A DNA stretch of 64,000 nucleotides from Pseudoalteromonas arctica. Lineage in GTDB: Bacteria; Pseudomonadota; Gammaproteobacteria; Enterobacterales; Alteromonadaceae. Below are positions 27,576 through 37,467 of this stretch, one piece after another. The notes beneath the pieces are model-generated. The model ran no database searches. It saw only the letters and a list, made by a program, of their open reading frames with translations, and was not told the DNA's origin. The position numbers were made by a program, and so were the translations under genes. How positions within the stretch are numbered: position 1 is the first letter of the stretch; every line of letters begins with the position of its first letter. The stretch covers positions 100,997-164,996 of the forward strand of contig NZ_JABBMT010000006.1 of NCBI RefSeq assembly GCF_012927645.1, in the 5' to 3' direction.

Positions 27576-30173
27576 TTAAACCGCTTGTTGGATTATCACG
27601 TTGTCTGCTTTTTTAGTGTAAGCAGGCATGCGATGGAAGTTCAAGTAGCGGTATGTATCTGATGCCGTTGCATTGATCTTAGCAGCATATTCTTGATACT
27701 CAGCAGAGGTTGGTAATCTACCTAAAATTGCAGCGATTGCAGCAAGTTCAGATGAAGCTAAAAATACATTTGCGCCATTACCTAAACGGTTGGGGAAGTT
27801 ACGTGTAGAGGTAGACACAACTGTTGCTTGATCTGCAACACGTGCTTGGTTACCCATACATAGTGAACAACCTGGAGTTTCGATACGTGCGCCAACACGA
27901 CCAAAAATACCGTAATAACCTTCTTCTGTAAGTTGGTCTTTATCCATTTTAGTAGGTGGAGCAACCCAAAGCTGAGTCGGTAATTGACCTTTAAAGCCAT
28001 CAAGCAACTTACCTGCAGCACGGAAGTGACCAATGTTAGTCATACAAGAACCGATGAATACTTCATCAATTTTCTCGCCTGCAACATCAGAAAGAAGACG
28101 CGCATCATCTGGATCATTTGGTGCACAAAGAACTGGTTCTTTAATTTCGGCTAAATCGATATCAACTATATGAGCGTACTCAGCGTCTTTATCAGCTTCC
28201 ATAAGTTCTGGGTTAGCTAACCACTCTTGCATTGCTGTAACACGACGTTCAATCGTACGTACATCGCCGTAACCTTCAGAGATCATCCACTTCAGCATAA
28301 CAATGTTTGATTCTAGGTATTCAAAAATAGATTCTTTAGATAACTTAACTGTACAACCTGCCGCCGAACGCTCTGCAGATGCATCAGATAATTCAAATGC
28401 TTGCTCAACAGTTAGGTGCTCAACGCCTTCAATTTCTAGTACACGACCAGAGAATTCGTTAATTTTTCCTTTTTTCTCAACGGTTAATAAGCCTTGCTTA
28501 ATACCGTAGTAAGGGATTGCATGTACTAGGTCACGTAATGTGATACCAGGCTGCATTTCGCCTTTAAAACGGACTAAAATTGATTCAGGCATATCAAGTG
28601 GCATGACACCAGTTGCTGCTGCGAATGCGACTGCACCCGACCCCGCTGGGAATGAAATACCTAATGGGAAACGTGTATGTGAATCACCACCAGTACCGAC
28701 GGTATCTGGTAATAACATACGGTTTAACCATGAGTGGATAATACCGTCACCTGGACGAAGTGAAACACCGCCGCGGTTCATGATGAAATCAGGAAGCGTA
28801 TGGTGAGTGTTTACATCAATAGGTTTGGGATAAGCCGATGTATGACAGAAAGACTGCATTGTTAAATCTGCAGAGAAACCTAAACAGGCTAAATCTTTAA
28901 GTTCATCACGTGTCATAGGACCTGTGGTATCTTGGGAGCCAACAGTGGTCATTTTAGGCTCACAGTATTGACCTGGGCGAATACCGGCAACGTTACATGC
29001 TTTACCCACCATTTTTTGCGCTAGTGTGAAGCCTTTATCAGAAGCTTCTGTTGCTGTTGGTACTTTAAATACGTCAGTCGCATCTAAACCTAGTGATGTA
29101 CGTGCTTTATCTGTAAGGCCACGACCAATGATCAGTGGGATACGACCACCAGCACGAACTTCATCAAGAATTACGTCTGATTTAAGTGTAAACGTAGAGA
29201 TCACGTCATCAGTACCGTGACGCTTAACAACACCTTCATAAGGGTAGATGTCGATTTGCTCACCCATGTTAAGCTCATCAACATTTAACTCGATTGGTAA
29301 TGCGCCTGAATCTTCCATTGTGTTGAAGAAGATTGGCGCAATTTTATTGCCTAAACATACACCGCCAACACGCTTGTTTGGTACGAATGGGATATCATCG
29401 CCCATAAACCAAAGCACTGAATTAGTAGCAGACTTACGAGAAGAACCCGTACCAACAACATCACCTACATAGGCAAGTGGTAAGCCTTTTGTTTTTAATT
29501 CTTCAAGCTGAGTAATTGGGCCCACTTCACCAGGTTTATCTGGTGTAATACCGTCACGTTCAATTTTTAGCATTGCCAAAGCATGCAGAGGAATATCTGG
29601 GCGTGACCAAGCGTCTGGCGCTGGTGATAAATCATCAGTATTTGTTTCACCCGTTACTTTGAATACCGTAACTGAGATTTTTTCAGCAACAGCTGGTTTA
29701 TTGGTAAACCATTCTGCAGCAGCCCAAGATTCAATAACTTGTTTAGCGTATTGATTACCCGCTTGTGCTTTTTCTTCAACATCATAAAATGCATCAAACA
29801 TTAATAACGTATTTGCAAGACCTTTAACAATGATTGGGGCCAGCGCTTCTTCGTCAAGTAGTTCAATCATAGGAGCGATGTTGTAACCACCGAGCATAGT
29901 GCCTAATAGTTCAGCTGCTTTTTCTTTTGAAATTAGTGGTGAAGTTGCCTCACCTTTAGCAACTGCGGCTAAAAAACCAGCTTTGATGTAAGCTGCGTCA
30001 TCTACACCTGGCGGCACGCGATTTACTAATAAGTCTAAAATAAACTCTTCTTCACCTGTAGGTGGTGTTTTAACTAGCTCGATAAGATCAGCCGTTTGCT
30101 GAGCATCCAATGCCGCTGGTACAATACCTAACGCGGCACGTTCTTCTACGTGTTTACGATAATCTTCTAGCAC
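27576..30173 (-). CDS. acnB: Aconitate hydratase B
   Basis: 865 aa, matching E. coli AcnB in length and domain order: an N-terminal HEAT-like domain ('[20 protein letters not shown]'), the swivel domain in the first half as is peculiar to AcnB ('[20 protein letters not shown]'), then the [4Fe-4S] core with cluster cysteines in '[11 protein letters not shown]' and '[13 protein letters not shown]'. It interconverts citrate and isocitrate in the TCA cycle, and apo-AcnB binds mRNA in other species. It is transcribed alone with a strong terminator. AcnA is also encoded in this window (54.7 kb). Confidence 0.96.
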   Translation of the reverse strand: MLEDYRKHVEERAALGIVPAALDAQQTADLIELVKTPPTGEEEFILDLLVNRVPPGVDDAAYIKAGFLAAVAKGEATSPLISKEKAAELLGTMLGGYNIAPMIELLDEEALAPIIVKGLANTLLMFDAFYDVEEKAQAGNQYAKQVIESWAAAEWFTNKPAVAEKISVTVFKVTGETNTDDLSPAPDAWSRPDIPLHALAMLKIERDGITPDKPGEVGPITQLEELKTKGLPLAYVGDVVGTGSSRKSATNSVLWFMGDDIPFVPNKRVGGVCLGNKIAPIFFNTMEDSGALPIELNVDELNMGEQIDIYPYEGVVKRHGTDDVISTFTLKSDVILDEVRAGGRIPLIIGRGLTDKARTSLGLDATDVFKVPTATEASDKGFTLAQKMVGKACNVAGIRPGQYCEPKMTTVGSQDTTGPMTRDELKDLACLGFSADLTMQSFCHTSAYPKPIDVNTHHTLPDFIMNRGGVSLRPGDGIIHSWLNRMLLPDTVGTGGDSHTRFPLGISFPAGSGAVAFAAATGVMPLDMPESILVRFKGEMQPGITLRDLVHAIPYYGIKQGLLTVEKKGKINEFSGRVLEIEGVEHLTVEQAFELSDASAERSAAGCTVKLSKESIFEYLESNIVMLKWMISEGYGDVRTIERRVTAMQEWLANPELMEADKDAEYAHIVDIDLAEIKEPVLCAPNDPDDARLLSDVAGEKIDEVFIGSCMTNIGHFRAAGKLLDGFKGQLPTQLWVAPPTKMDKDQLTEEGYYGIFGRVGARIETPGCSLCMGNQARVADQATVVSTSTRNFPNRLGNGANVFLASSELAAIAAILGRLPTSAEYQEYAAKINATASDTYRYLNFHRMPAYTKKADNVIIQQAV

Positions 30174-30404
30174 AATATTGCCCTCTTGGTGACGTGAAAG
30201 TATTCAGTAGTACGCGCTTTCACAAAACTTACCAAATACTTATAGAAATTTTTACAATTAATTATAGAGCTTTTAAATATAGATTAAAATCCATGCAACC
30301 AAGCAAAACTTTATACTCATTATAAATATAGTGAATAGCATTTCAGAAAAACACCATTCAAATGAATGTTAATTAACTGCGAATCATTACTATTTGTTAG
30401 GCAT

Positions 30405-30434
30405 AAAAAAACCCAGCATATTGCTGGGCTTTTA
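30405..30434 (-). terminator. Rho-independent terminator of the OmpA-family gene
   Basis: CCCAGCA / TGCTGGG hairpin followed by a run of T on the minus strand, 16 bp past the stop. Confidence 0.85.
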
Positions 30435-30449
30435 ATAAATCAAATGCTA

Positions 30450-31508
30450 TTAACGCTTAACTTTCACGCGCTCAATTGACTTAATGTGTGCTTCTACACG
30501 ACGGTTTTCCGCGTGTGCTGCAGGTGTATTGTCTGTATTTTTAAGACGCTCTTCACCCAGACCAACAGTAGTGATACGATCTTCAGCAATACCATCAGCA
30601 ATTAGCTTAGCAGCAACTGCATCAGCACGCTTTTTCGATAACCACTTGTTGTACTCTGCTTTGCCAACAGCTGAAGAATGACCTTCAAGTAATACTGTTG
30701 TGTCTGTGTGCTCTTTTAAGAAGCTAGCAACGCTTTCAATACCGCTGTCATATTTACCAGCAACTTTTGAAGTATTATTAGGGAATGTTACTAACAAACT
30801 CTTAGTTACTTCACGGTCTTCATATAAAGTACAACCTGTTCCATCAACAGCATCTGTCATTGGTGTATTTGCACATTGGTCATCAGCATCAGGGATGTTA
30901 TCACCATCGCTATCAACAGGAGCAACTGCTACAGGTACTACTGTAGCTGGGGCTGCTTTAACTGGCTCAGCAGCAGAACTTTGCTTGCCAAATAAATAAC
31001 TCAGACCAAGTTTAGCACCTACATCTGTGTAACCACGGTCAAGACCTTGATATAGTGATGTTTCAGCATTAAATGCAAAATTATCAGTGAGATAATGTTG
31101 ATAACCTGCACCCACATTAGCAAAAGTTAGGTTTTCTGTAATATCGATTTGTTTAAGACCGAAAATACCATAGAAAGGGCCGCCGTTGATGTGATACAAA
31201 CCATCAATACCTAAACGATCACCGTCCATGCTTGTTGCGTTCATGGCTGGATTTGCATTTGAAATATCAAAATCCATATCAGCATATTCTATACGTGCAC
31301 TCCAGTAATCGTTAAAACGATAACCAATTTCTGCACCCCAACCAGTTGAATCATCAACGTTAGTACCTGCGCTACCACGGACATTTTCCCATGAAGCATC
31401 GTAATAATCGCCAAAAGCACCGATAAAGAAGCCTTCTTTTTCAGCAGCGAAACTTGAAGCGCTAGTTGCAGCTAGTGCTAAGGCAATAGTAAGTGATTTT
31501 AATTTCAT
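30450..31508 (-). CDS. OmpA/OprF-family outer membrane protein
   Basis: 352 aa. A signal peptide ('SASSFA|AEKEGFF') is followed by an eight-stranded beta-barrel of ~165 residues ('FFIGAFGDYYDASWENV..' to 'LGLSYLFGK'), a Pro/Ala-rich linker, and a short thrombospondin-3-like calcium-binding stretch ('DSDGDNIPDADDQC'). The OmpA peptidoglycan-binding domain comes last ('VLLEGHSSAVGKAEYNKWLS' to 'HAENRRVEAHI'). It anchors the outer membrane to the wall. AAGGAAACA before the ATG and a long 465-bp upstream gap suggest strong, complex control. The gene name ompA or oprF depends on species usage. Confidence 0.92.
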   Translation of the reverse strand: MKLKSLTIALALAATSASSFAAEKEGFFIGAFGDYYDASWENVRGSAGTNVDDSTGWGAEIGYRFNDYWSARIEYADMDFDISNANPAMNATSMDGDRLGIDGLYHINGGPFYGIFGLKQIDITENLTFANVGAGYQHYLTDNFAFNAETSLYQGLDRGYTDVGAKLGLSYLFGKQSSAAEPVKAAPATVVPVAVAPVDSDGDNIPDADDQCANTPMTDAVDGTGCTLYEDREVTKSLLVTFPNNTSKVAGKYDSGIESVASFLKEHTDTTVLLEGHSSAVGKAEYNKWLSKKRADAVAAKLIADGIAEDRITTVGLGEERLKNTDNTPAAHAENRRVEAHIKSIERVKVKR

Positions 31509-31973
31509 TGTTTCCTTCCCATTTTCACAATTAAAATTGTAGCTAAGAGACCCTAGCTCAATAAGTTTGACTTAGAATACCGTATCTTTAGTTAATCATT
31601 ACTTAACGAAAATGTTTAAATGCATATTTTGCAATTTAAATATTTATTAAAATAAAGCGCTCTACATTATAGTTCAGATAAAAAACTTTACCTAACTTAC
31701 TCATATATCGATTGTCAGCATCATAATTGCTATCTATGCAACTTCAACCACAACGCTTCTAATATCTTTGGCTGTACTAATTTAAATGCTGAAACTAATG
31801 AGTGCATTATATTGGTTAATTTTAAATCAACAAGTAGTTAGACCAGTTATTTCTTATAAATATTAAAAAATAACCTCTTATACTGAATTCGGCTAATACA
31901 AAAACCATCTCATTTCATTAGTGTTTGCTTGTTTTATGTACAATTCAAATAGCAGCAAAAATTTATTGATCCA
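31509..31973. other. Long upstream region of the OmpA-family gene
   Basis: 465 AT-rich bases between selO and the porin gene, both on the minus strand. No gene or RNA is recognised. The porin promoter must lie here. No clear selO-side terminator or small RNA is visible. Confidence 0.5.
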
Positions 31974-33389
31974 TTATGTACCACAAAATGTTTGGTAATT
32001 AGTATCCCCATCGACAGGCGGCGAGTACCAAAATGCAGGGCTTGCCAGCAATTGGTAGGGTGACTTCAAGGCCGTTAAATATTCATCTAACATACTACTT
32101 TCACCAGTACTTTCATACTCCTGTATTATGCTCTCAACGATGTGATTACGCGGGATCATGCGTGGGTTTGCCTCGCGCATTAGCTGATAGCTTTGCGTGT
32201 TTGTTCGGGCTAACCAGTTGATAGACCAATCAGTCAAGTCACTTGGAATAGCAACCTGACCAAGCAGTGATTCTGTTAAAGAATCAAAAGTATTGGTGTA
32301 ATCGAGCTGATGGGTTTTCAGTAACGTTAATAACTCAGATACTAATTCAGCATCACCGTCTTGATGACCATCAAAGCCTAACTTTTTTGCCCACATCTGC
32401 GTAAAGGCTTGATGAAACTGCTCAGCAAAACCATTTATTAATGGACTTAGTAGCTCAACAGCCTGCTCTTCATCATCGCTAATTAAAGGAATCAAACTTT
32501 CAGCTAAACGGGCACAATTCCAATTAGCAATATTAGGTTGATTGCCAAAAGTATAGCGGCCTTGGCGATCAATAGAACTAAATACTGTATCAAAATCAAA
32601 CTGATTCATCATTGCACATGGGCCATAATCGATAGTCTCACCACTGACGAGTGTATTATCGGTATTCATTACTCCATGAATAAAACCAACGCGCATCCAG
32701 CTAACAATAAGGGTAACTTGCTTTTCAATCACTGCACTTAAAAATGCTAAATAACGCACAGAGTCGGTAGACTTGATCTCAGGGTAATGACGCTCAATAG
32801 CTAAATCAACTAAGGCTTTTAAACCAGTAACATCACCTTGCGCAGCTAAATACTGAAACGAACCGACGCGTATATGGCTACTAGCAACGCGAGTAACAAT
32901 GGCTCCTTGTTGTGGTGGTTGACGGTAAACAGTTTCCCCACTGGCAACTACTGCTAAACAACGTGTAGTAGAGATGCCAAGCCCGTGCATTGCCTCACTC
33001 ATTATATATTCGCGTACCGCAGGACCGATTGCACAACGGCCATCACCCCCGCGTGAAAATGGCGTAGCACCAGAACCTTTGAGCTGAATGTCCCAAAGCT
33101 GTTGCTGCTGATCAGTTACCGCCCCTAATAAATGTGCTCGCCCATCACCTAAACGCGGTGAAAAATGCCCAAATTGATGCCCTGAGTAACCTAATGCCAC
33201 AGCAGCAACATCGCTGTTATTAAGATTGCCAGAAAAAATTACCGCACGTTCTGATGTGGCAACCTCAAGATCAAGCTGCTTGGCTAACGTATCATTCCAC
33301 AGCAGTAAGTTTGGAGCAATAACAGCACTTGGCTGATCAGCCACAGCAAAATCATCAGCAATCTGGGTGTAACGAGCAACTAGTTTCAT
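31974..33389 (-). CDS. selO: SelO-type protein adenylyltransferase (YdiU)
   Basis: 471 aa pseudokinase-fold enzyme. SelO/YdiU transfers AMP (or UMP) from the nucleotide to protein side chains and is linked to redox stress. Visible blocks are 'ALGYSGHQFGHFSPRLGDGR', 'QLKGSGATPFSRGGDGR', 'REYIMSEAMHGLGI', 'FIHGVMNTDNTLVSGETIDYG' (metal and ATP site residues) and 'NPRMIPRNHIVE'. It ends 'YQTFCGT', with Cys at the position that is selenocysteine in animal SelO. The start lies 8 bp after the DNA glycosylase-like gene, so they form one operon. Confidence 0.94.
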   Translation of the reverse strand: MKLVARYTQIADDFAVADQPSAVIAPNLLLWNDTLAKQLDLEVATSERAVIFSGNLNNSDVAAVALGYSGHQFGHFSPRLGDGRAHLLGAVTDQQQQLWDIQLKGSGATPFSRGGDGRCAIGPAVREYIMSEAMHGLGISTTRCLAVVASGETVYRQPPQQGAIVTRVASSHIRVGSFQYLAAQGDVTGLKALVDLAIERHYPEIKSTDSVRYLAFLSAVIEKQVTLIVSWMRVGFIHGVMNTDNTLVSGETIDYGPCAMMNQFDFDTVFSSIDRQGRYTFGNQPNIANWNCARLAESLIPLISDDEEQAVELLSPLINGFAEQFHQAFTQMWAKKLGFDGHQDGDAELVSELLTLLKTHQLDYTNTFDSLTESLLGQVAIPSDLTDWSINWLARTNTQSYQLMREANPRMIPRNHIVESIIQEYESTGESSMLDEYLTALKSPYQLLASPAFWYSPPVDGDTNYQTFCGT

Positions 33390-33397
33390 AGTATTCC

Positions 33398-34099
33398 TTA
33401 GGCTTGGGTTGTTTGTATACCAACGCGATTGTCACCCACGCTGTATGCAACTAACAAACTGAGCTCTTGTAGGCTTAACCCGCTTTGTTGCTGCAATTCA
33501 TTAAAAAAATGTTGAGCGCTGGCAAGTGACTTTTTAGTTTGTAAGCCGCCATCAATTATTTTATGAGCGCGGAGATAACTTTCCACATCTCGCGATAATA
33601 AAAAAGTGTCTTTGCCAAGTGCACGTAATGCATAAGGGCCTGTGTTGCCACCTAAACGCGCCCCGTGCTTCTTTAAATACCCCCACAAACCAATAATATC
33701 ATCGCTCGGCCAATCTGCAATAAACTGACTAAAGCTGCCATGATCAGCTGCCACTTCATGGATCATATACGCATTTTCTGGGATCGTTTGCACTTTTTTA
33801 AAGTTCCGGACAATCCGCTCATCAGTGGCTTTTAGCTCAAGCATATCAGGCGGCATCATTAATAATTTAGCCACACTAAAATCCCAAAATACTTCCCGGA
33901 AACCTGACCATTTACTGTTGATCACTGACCAATAAAAACCACTTTGAAAAATTTTTCGGGTAAACTCTTCAAGCCATGCATCATCAGCTAAAGCTATTAA
34001 TTGCTTTGCATTTTGAGGTGCAACAAGTAATTGCTGCAACATTGCAGCGCTACCTTTTCGCTGTGCCGCTCGTTGATATATATCTTGAAATTTTTCCAT
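33398..34099 (-). CDS. 3-methyladenine DNA glycosylase-like protein
   Basis: 233 aa helical protein of the HhH-GPD superfamily, in the branch annotated as 3-methyladenine DNA glycosylase (Tag-related). 'SGFYWSVINSKWSGFREVFW' recalls the Tag 'W..I..K...FR.AF' region, and 'LGGNTGPYALRALGKDTFLL' lies where the DNA-binding hairpin is expected. The zinc ligands and catalytic details of classical Tag are not obvious, so the enzymatic role is uncertain. It is the first gene of a two-gene unit with selO, 8 bp apart, and starts divergently from the lysine riboswitch operon. Confidence 0.72.
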   Translation of the reverse strand: MEKFQDIYQRAAQRKGSAAMLQQLLVAPQNAKQLIALADDAWLEEFTRKIFQSGFYWSVINSKWSGFREVFWDFSVAKLLMMPPDMLELKATDERIVRNFKKVQTIPENAYMIHEVAADHGSFSQFIADWPSDDIIGLWGYLKKHGARLGGNTGPYALRALGKDTFLLSRDVESYLRAHKIIDGGLQTKKSLASAQHFFNELQQQSGLSLQELSLLVAYSVGDNRVGIQTTQA

Positions 34100-34293
34100 T
34101 GCTCACTACCACTGCTTGTTATTACACTTACTGTAACGCTATTTACGTTGTAAAAAAATGTCAGGAGCACATTGCAGCTAAAAATAAACTTAAAAACATC
34201 CTGCCTTGACACCTAGACGGCTAAAATGCTTTAATCACTGCCATTACCCCTATGTGAAGTGTGAGTTTTATTTTTTAAAACTGACATTTTGGG

Positions 34294-34480
34294 CTAGAAG
34301 AGGTGCGTTATTCAGGTAACGTATGTGAGGAGCACAACACTCCAGAGATCATACGTGAGGGGAATTAACGCCGAGAAATAACACTTTTTGTGAAGGGTTA
34401 TTTCGGGCGACTGGGTTGAATCCCAGCGACTGTCACCAATAACAGTTTGGCTGTTAAAGTATTTGGTGGAGAGCTTCTGG
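34294..34480 (+). ncRNA. Lysine riboswitch (L-box)
   Basis: The P1 helix pairs CTAGAAG (34294-34300) with CTTCTGG (34474-34480). Conserved lysine-riboswitch strings are in order: AGAGGTGCG, GTGAGGAGCA, CGTGAGGGGAA, ACGCCGAGA, GGGCGACTGGGTTGAATCCC, GCGACTGTCACC and TGGTGGAGAGCTTCTGG. Side by side with the E. coli lysC leader from memory, the same blocks and five-helix layout appear. It should sense L-lysine and repress the dapA-like operon that starts 136 bp downstream. Sequence-level confidence is high. Confidence 0.95.
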
Positions 34481-34483
34481 TCT

Positions 34484-34616
34484 TAGTATAATAAGGCCGT
34501 AGCGCCCTATTGTATTAAGCCCATTCGCTCTTCGAATTATTGGTTCGAACGATGTTAATGCGGCTTCAATCCTAAAAGCTTATTAACTCCTCGAATAAAT
34601 TATAAGTTCGTGAGAG
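34484..34616 (+). promoter_or_regulatory. Probable expression platform of the lysine riboswitch
   Basis: Three possible hairpins lie between the aptamer and the ATG: ATAATAaGGC / GCCcTATTGTAT (34486-34518), TTCGAA / TTCGAA (around 34533-34551), and CTC..CGAA / TTCG.GAG (around 34587-34614). The last would pair with the GAGAG that must serve as ribosome-binding site. There is no hairpin with a clean run of T, so translational control seems more likely than termination. Confidence 0.5.
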
Positions 34617-35501
34617 ATGATCAACAACTTCAATTTAAATAACTACCCTTTGTGGACGGCACTCGTCACGCCATTTACTGACGCTGGTGAAATCGACTAT
34701 GCCACTCTTGATCAGTTAGTTGCACAGCAACAACTAGCCAACAATGGTATTTTATTACTTGGTAGCACAGGTGAAGGCTTAGCCCTTACCCTAAAAGAAC
34801 AACAAGCGATTGTTGAACATGTGTGCCAATTAGCACCAATAGTACCACTGATGGTTGCAGTCGGCGGTATAAACCTAAAGCAACAAATTGCCTGGATTGA
34901 ATACTGTAATCAGTTGCCCATTCATAGCTATTTACTGAGCACCCCCCTATACGCCAAACCCGGCGTGGTAGGCCAAACGCATTGGTTTGAAAGCTTGCTT
35001 AATACCAGTAAACATCCTTGCATGCTTTATAACGTACCAGGGCGCAGTGCTGTTGATATTCCACCAACTGTAATTTGCAACCTGAAAGACCATAAAAACT
35101 TGTGGGCACTCAAAGAAGCCAGTGGCGACATTACTAAATTTGAAGGTTTTAGAGAAGTCGCACCTAATTTAGCTATTTTTAGCGGTGACGATGCACTGAT
35201 GCCTTACTTTGCTCAGGCTGGCGCAAAAGGTTTAGTCTCTGTGGCTGCTAATGCATGGCCTGTACAAACCCATGAATTTGTAAAACGAAGTCTCAGCGGT
35301 CAACACGCCAATTTATTTGCCGACTGGTCACAAGCTATTCAAAGCTTGTTTGCTGTCGCAAACCCTATCCCCGTCAAAGTATTGATGCATTTACAAGGGC
35401 GAATTAACAGCCCGTACTTACGTCCACCTTTGACACATCTTGAGTTAACGCAAACTGATTGTATTAACAACGCAAACAACACCATTTTATCTTGGCATTA
35501 A
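34617..35501 (+). CDS. dapA: 4-hydroxy-tetrahydrodipicolinate synthase-like (DapA)
   Basis: 294 aa DapA-fold aldolase. The Schiff-base Lys is in 'ALKEASGD', the catalytic Tyr in 'CMLYNVPGRSAVD', the carboxylate-binding motif is 'GSTGEGLAL' (GTTGES in E. coli), and the triad Tyr is in 'STPLYAKPG'. It condenses pyruvate with aspartate semialdehyde, the committed step to diaminopimelate and lysine. It is the first gene under the lysine riboswitch. The ATG has only a close GAGAG upstream, possibly sequestered in a hairpin. It differs enough from housekeeping DapA that it is probably a second, lysine-controlled copy; this cannot be tested inside the window. Confidence 0.88.
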   Translation: MINNFNLNNYPLWTALVTPFTDAGEIDYATLDQLVAQQQLANNGILLLGSTGEGLALTLKEQQAIVEHVCQLAPIVPLMVAVGGINLKQQIAWIEYCNQLPIHSYLLSTPLYAKPGVVGQTHWFESLLNTSKHPCMLYNVPGRSAVDIPPTVICNLKDHKNLWALKEASGDITKFEGFREVAPNLAIFSGDDALMPYFAQAGAKGLVSVAANAWPVQTHEFVKRSLSGQHANLFADWSQAIQSLFAVANPIPVKVLMHLQGRINSPYLRPPLTHLELTQTDCINNANNTILSWH

Positions 35502-35516
35502 ACACAGGTTTTTATA

Positions 35517-36257
35517 ATGAGCTGGTTAGAACTATTAAATAATTTAGAATCGGGCGCGGTTCGCGCAGCAACACAAGACGAAAACGGCCAATGGCACGCT
35601 AATATAGAGGTAAAGCAAGGCATTTTAGAAGCGTTTAAAAACGGCACTAATATGGAGTTTGCTGGTGGCTTTGTTGATAAACATAACCTAGCGCCGCAAG
35701 GCTTTGCAGCCGATGCAGGCGTTCGCATGGTGCCAGGTGGTTCAAGTGTGCGCCGTGGTGCCCACGTTGCCAAAGGCACTATTATTATGCCACCTGCGTA
35801 CGTAAATATTGGTGCGTTCATTGACGAGGGCACTATGGTCGATAGCCATGCATTAGTAGGCTCGTGTGCGCAAGTGGGTAAAAACGTACATTTAAGCGCA
35901 GCGGTACAATTAGGCGGGGTACTTGAACCAATTGGCGCAAGCCCAGTGGTAGTAGAAGACGATGCTTTTATCGGTGCAGGCTGTGTAATTGTTGAAGGCA
36001 TGGTGGTTAAAAAAGGCGCGGTACTTGCCCCTGGTGTTCGCTTATCTGCAACCATCCCTGTTTATGATTGCGTTAATGAGCGCCAGCTTGATAAAGGCGA
36101 AGCTATTCCTGAATACGCGATTGTGATCCCGGGTTCTCGCCCTGCGTCAAATAATTGGGCGCGTGCTCAAGGTTTAAATATGTCGTGTGCCTTAATTGTT
36201 AAATACCGTGACGAGCAAAGTGACGCCTCATTACTTCTGGAAGAGGTTTTACGTTAA
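35517..36257 (+). CDS. dapD: Tetrahydrodipicolinate N-succinyltransferase, short form (DapD)
   Basis: 246 aa, about 28 residues shorter than E. coli DapD (274), mostly at the N-terminus. The left-handed beta-helix hexapeptide repeats are clear ('PPAYVNIGAFIDEGTMVDSH', 'VGSCAQVGKNVHLSAAVQLG', 'GVLEPIGASPVVVEDDAFIG'). These contain the family signature 'EGTMVD' and 'SCAQ.GKNVHLS'. It succinylates tetrahydrodipicolinate, committing the route to succinylated intermediates. It lies 15 bp after the dapA-like gene, and its stop overlaps the next gene's ATG by one base (TAATG), so translation is coupled. Confidence 0.92.
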   Translation: MSWLELLNNLESGAVRAATQDENGQWHANIEVKQGILEAFKNGTNMEFAGGFVDKHNLAPQGFAADAGVRMVPGGSSVRRGAHVAKGTIIMPPAYVNIGAFIDEGTMVDSHALVGSCAQVGKNVHLSAAVQLGGVLEPIGASPVVVEDDAFIGAGCVIVEGMVVKKGAVLAPGVRLSATIPVYDCVNERQLDKGEAIPEYAIVIPGSRPASNNWARAQGLNMSCALIVKYRDEQSDASLLLEEVLR

Positions 36258-37462
36258 TGACCTTTTTGAGCACGCCAGTTAAAAACGCCATTACTGAGTT
36301 ATCAACTAAATTTGATACACCCTTTTTTGTTTACGATCTTGATACCCTAAACACACATTTAGCGCGTTTAGTGGCACAAACCGAGGTAAAACTCTGGTAT
36401 GCCGTAAAAGCAAACCCATTATCTAGCGTGATCCAACGCCTAGATAACGCGGGTTTCAACTTTGATGTCGCCAGTAAAGGCGAGCTTGAACAAGTGCTTG
36501 CCCAAGGAGTTAACAGCGAGCGCGTGCTCAACACGGGGCCTGCTAAAAGCCCCAAACAAATTAAACACTTTATTGAGCGCGGAGTACGTATTTTTGTTGC
36601 CGAAAGTCTTAATCAAGTACGCTGGCTTAACGAACAAGCAAATCTACAAAACTGCCAGTTACAAGTATTGCTACGCGTGCAACTGCGTTGGCCTGATGGT
36701 GAAAAAAACCCTCTAGGCGGCGATAGCCTTACTCCATTTGGTTTGGGCTGCGATGAATGGCAAGCACTAAATACTAGCAACTACCCTGCACTTAGTTTTG
36801 ATGGCCTACATATTTTTCAGTGGGGCAATATGCTCAGCAGCGACAAACTGGCACAGCTTTGGTCACAAATGGTTGCACCACTGCAACAACTTGCTAGCGA
36901 TTTAGCTATTCACTTAAAAGTACTCGATTTAGGCGGCGGTTTAGGTATTCCTTACGCCCTTGATGCACCGACTTTAAGCTGGGATGCATTAATAGCAGCC
37001 CTTGCAAAAATTAAACGCGATGCAGGCGTTAAAGAGCTCTGGATGGAACTTGGTCGTTACGCGGTTGGCGAATGCGGCCATTACGCCACGCCTGTGGTTG
37101 AGCGCAAATTAAACTACAGCCAACAACAGGTGATTATGAGCGGCGGTATTAATCACTTATTGCGCCCTGCGGTTACTAATCAAGACTTTCCTGCACGTTT
37201 ATTACGTGATTCAAACGCAGCAAACCAAGCAATGAGCCTATATGGGCCCTTATGTACAGCGCTGGATTGCTTAGGGGAGCACCAATTGCCGAATGATTTA
37301 AATGAACACGACTGGCTGGTGTTTAGTCAATGTGGCGCGTACGGCTTTACCGAAAGTATGCCGTACTTTTTATGCCATGAATTAGCCCGTGAATATGTTA
37401 TACAAAACGGTGTATTAACCTGTGTACGTCAAGCTGAAGATGCCAGCTACTACCTAAGGTAA
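36257..37462 (+). CDS. LysA-fold PLP-dependent decarboxylase with BtrK/PvsE-like motif
   Basis: 401 aa fold-type III PLP decarboxylase. Lys51 in 'LWYAVKANP' should bind PLP, and 'LDLGGGLGIPY' binds the cofactor phosphate. The C-terminal active-site segment is 'GPLCTALDCL', whereas diaminopimelate decarboxylases have GPxCESGD. 'ELGRYAVGECGHY' also resembles the BtrK/PvsE group that decarboxylates acylated or ACP-bound amino acids. In a lysine-riboswitch operon, decarboxylation of diaminopimelate or of a succinylated form is the natural guess. The substrate is open, so I give no gene symbol. Coupled to dapD by a TAATG overlap; 5 bp before the M14 gene. Confidence 0.82.
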   Translation: MTFLSTPVKNAITELSTKFDTPFFVYDLDTLNTHLARLVAQTEVKLWYAVKANPLSSVIQRLDNAGFNFDVASKGELEQVLAQGVNSERVLNTGPAKSPKQIKHFIERGVRIFVAESLNQVRWLNEQANLQNCQLQVLLRVQLRWPDGEKNPLGGDSLTPFGLGCDEWQALNTSNYPALSFDGLHIFQWGNMLSSDKLAQLWSQMVAPLQQLASDLAIHLKVLDLGGGLGIPYALDAPTLSWDALIAALAKIKRDAGVKELWMELGRYAVGECGHYATPVVERKLNYSQQQVIMSGGINHLLRPAVTNQDFPARLLRDSNAANQAMSLYGPLCTALDCLGEHQLPNDLNEHDWLVFSQCGAYGFTESMPYFLCHELAREYVIQNGVLTCVRQAEDASYYLR

Positions 37463-37467
37463 TTGAG

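Noticed and set aside
35498..36055. 185-aa minus-strand open frame
   Set aside because: Antisense shadow of dapD. Its low-complexity Pro/Thr/Ser/Ala composition is an effect of the dapD hexapeptide-repeat codons.
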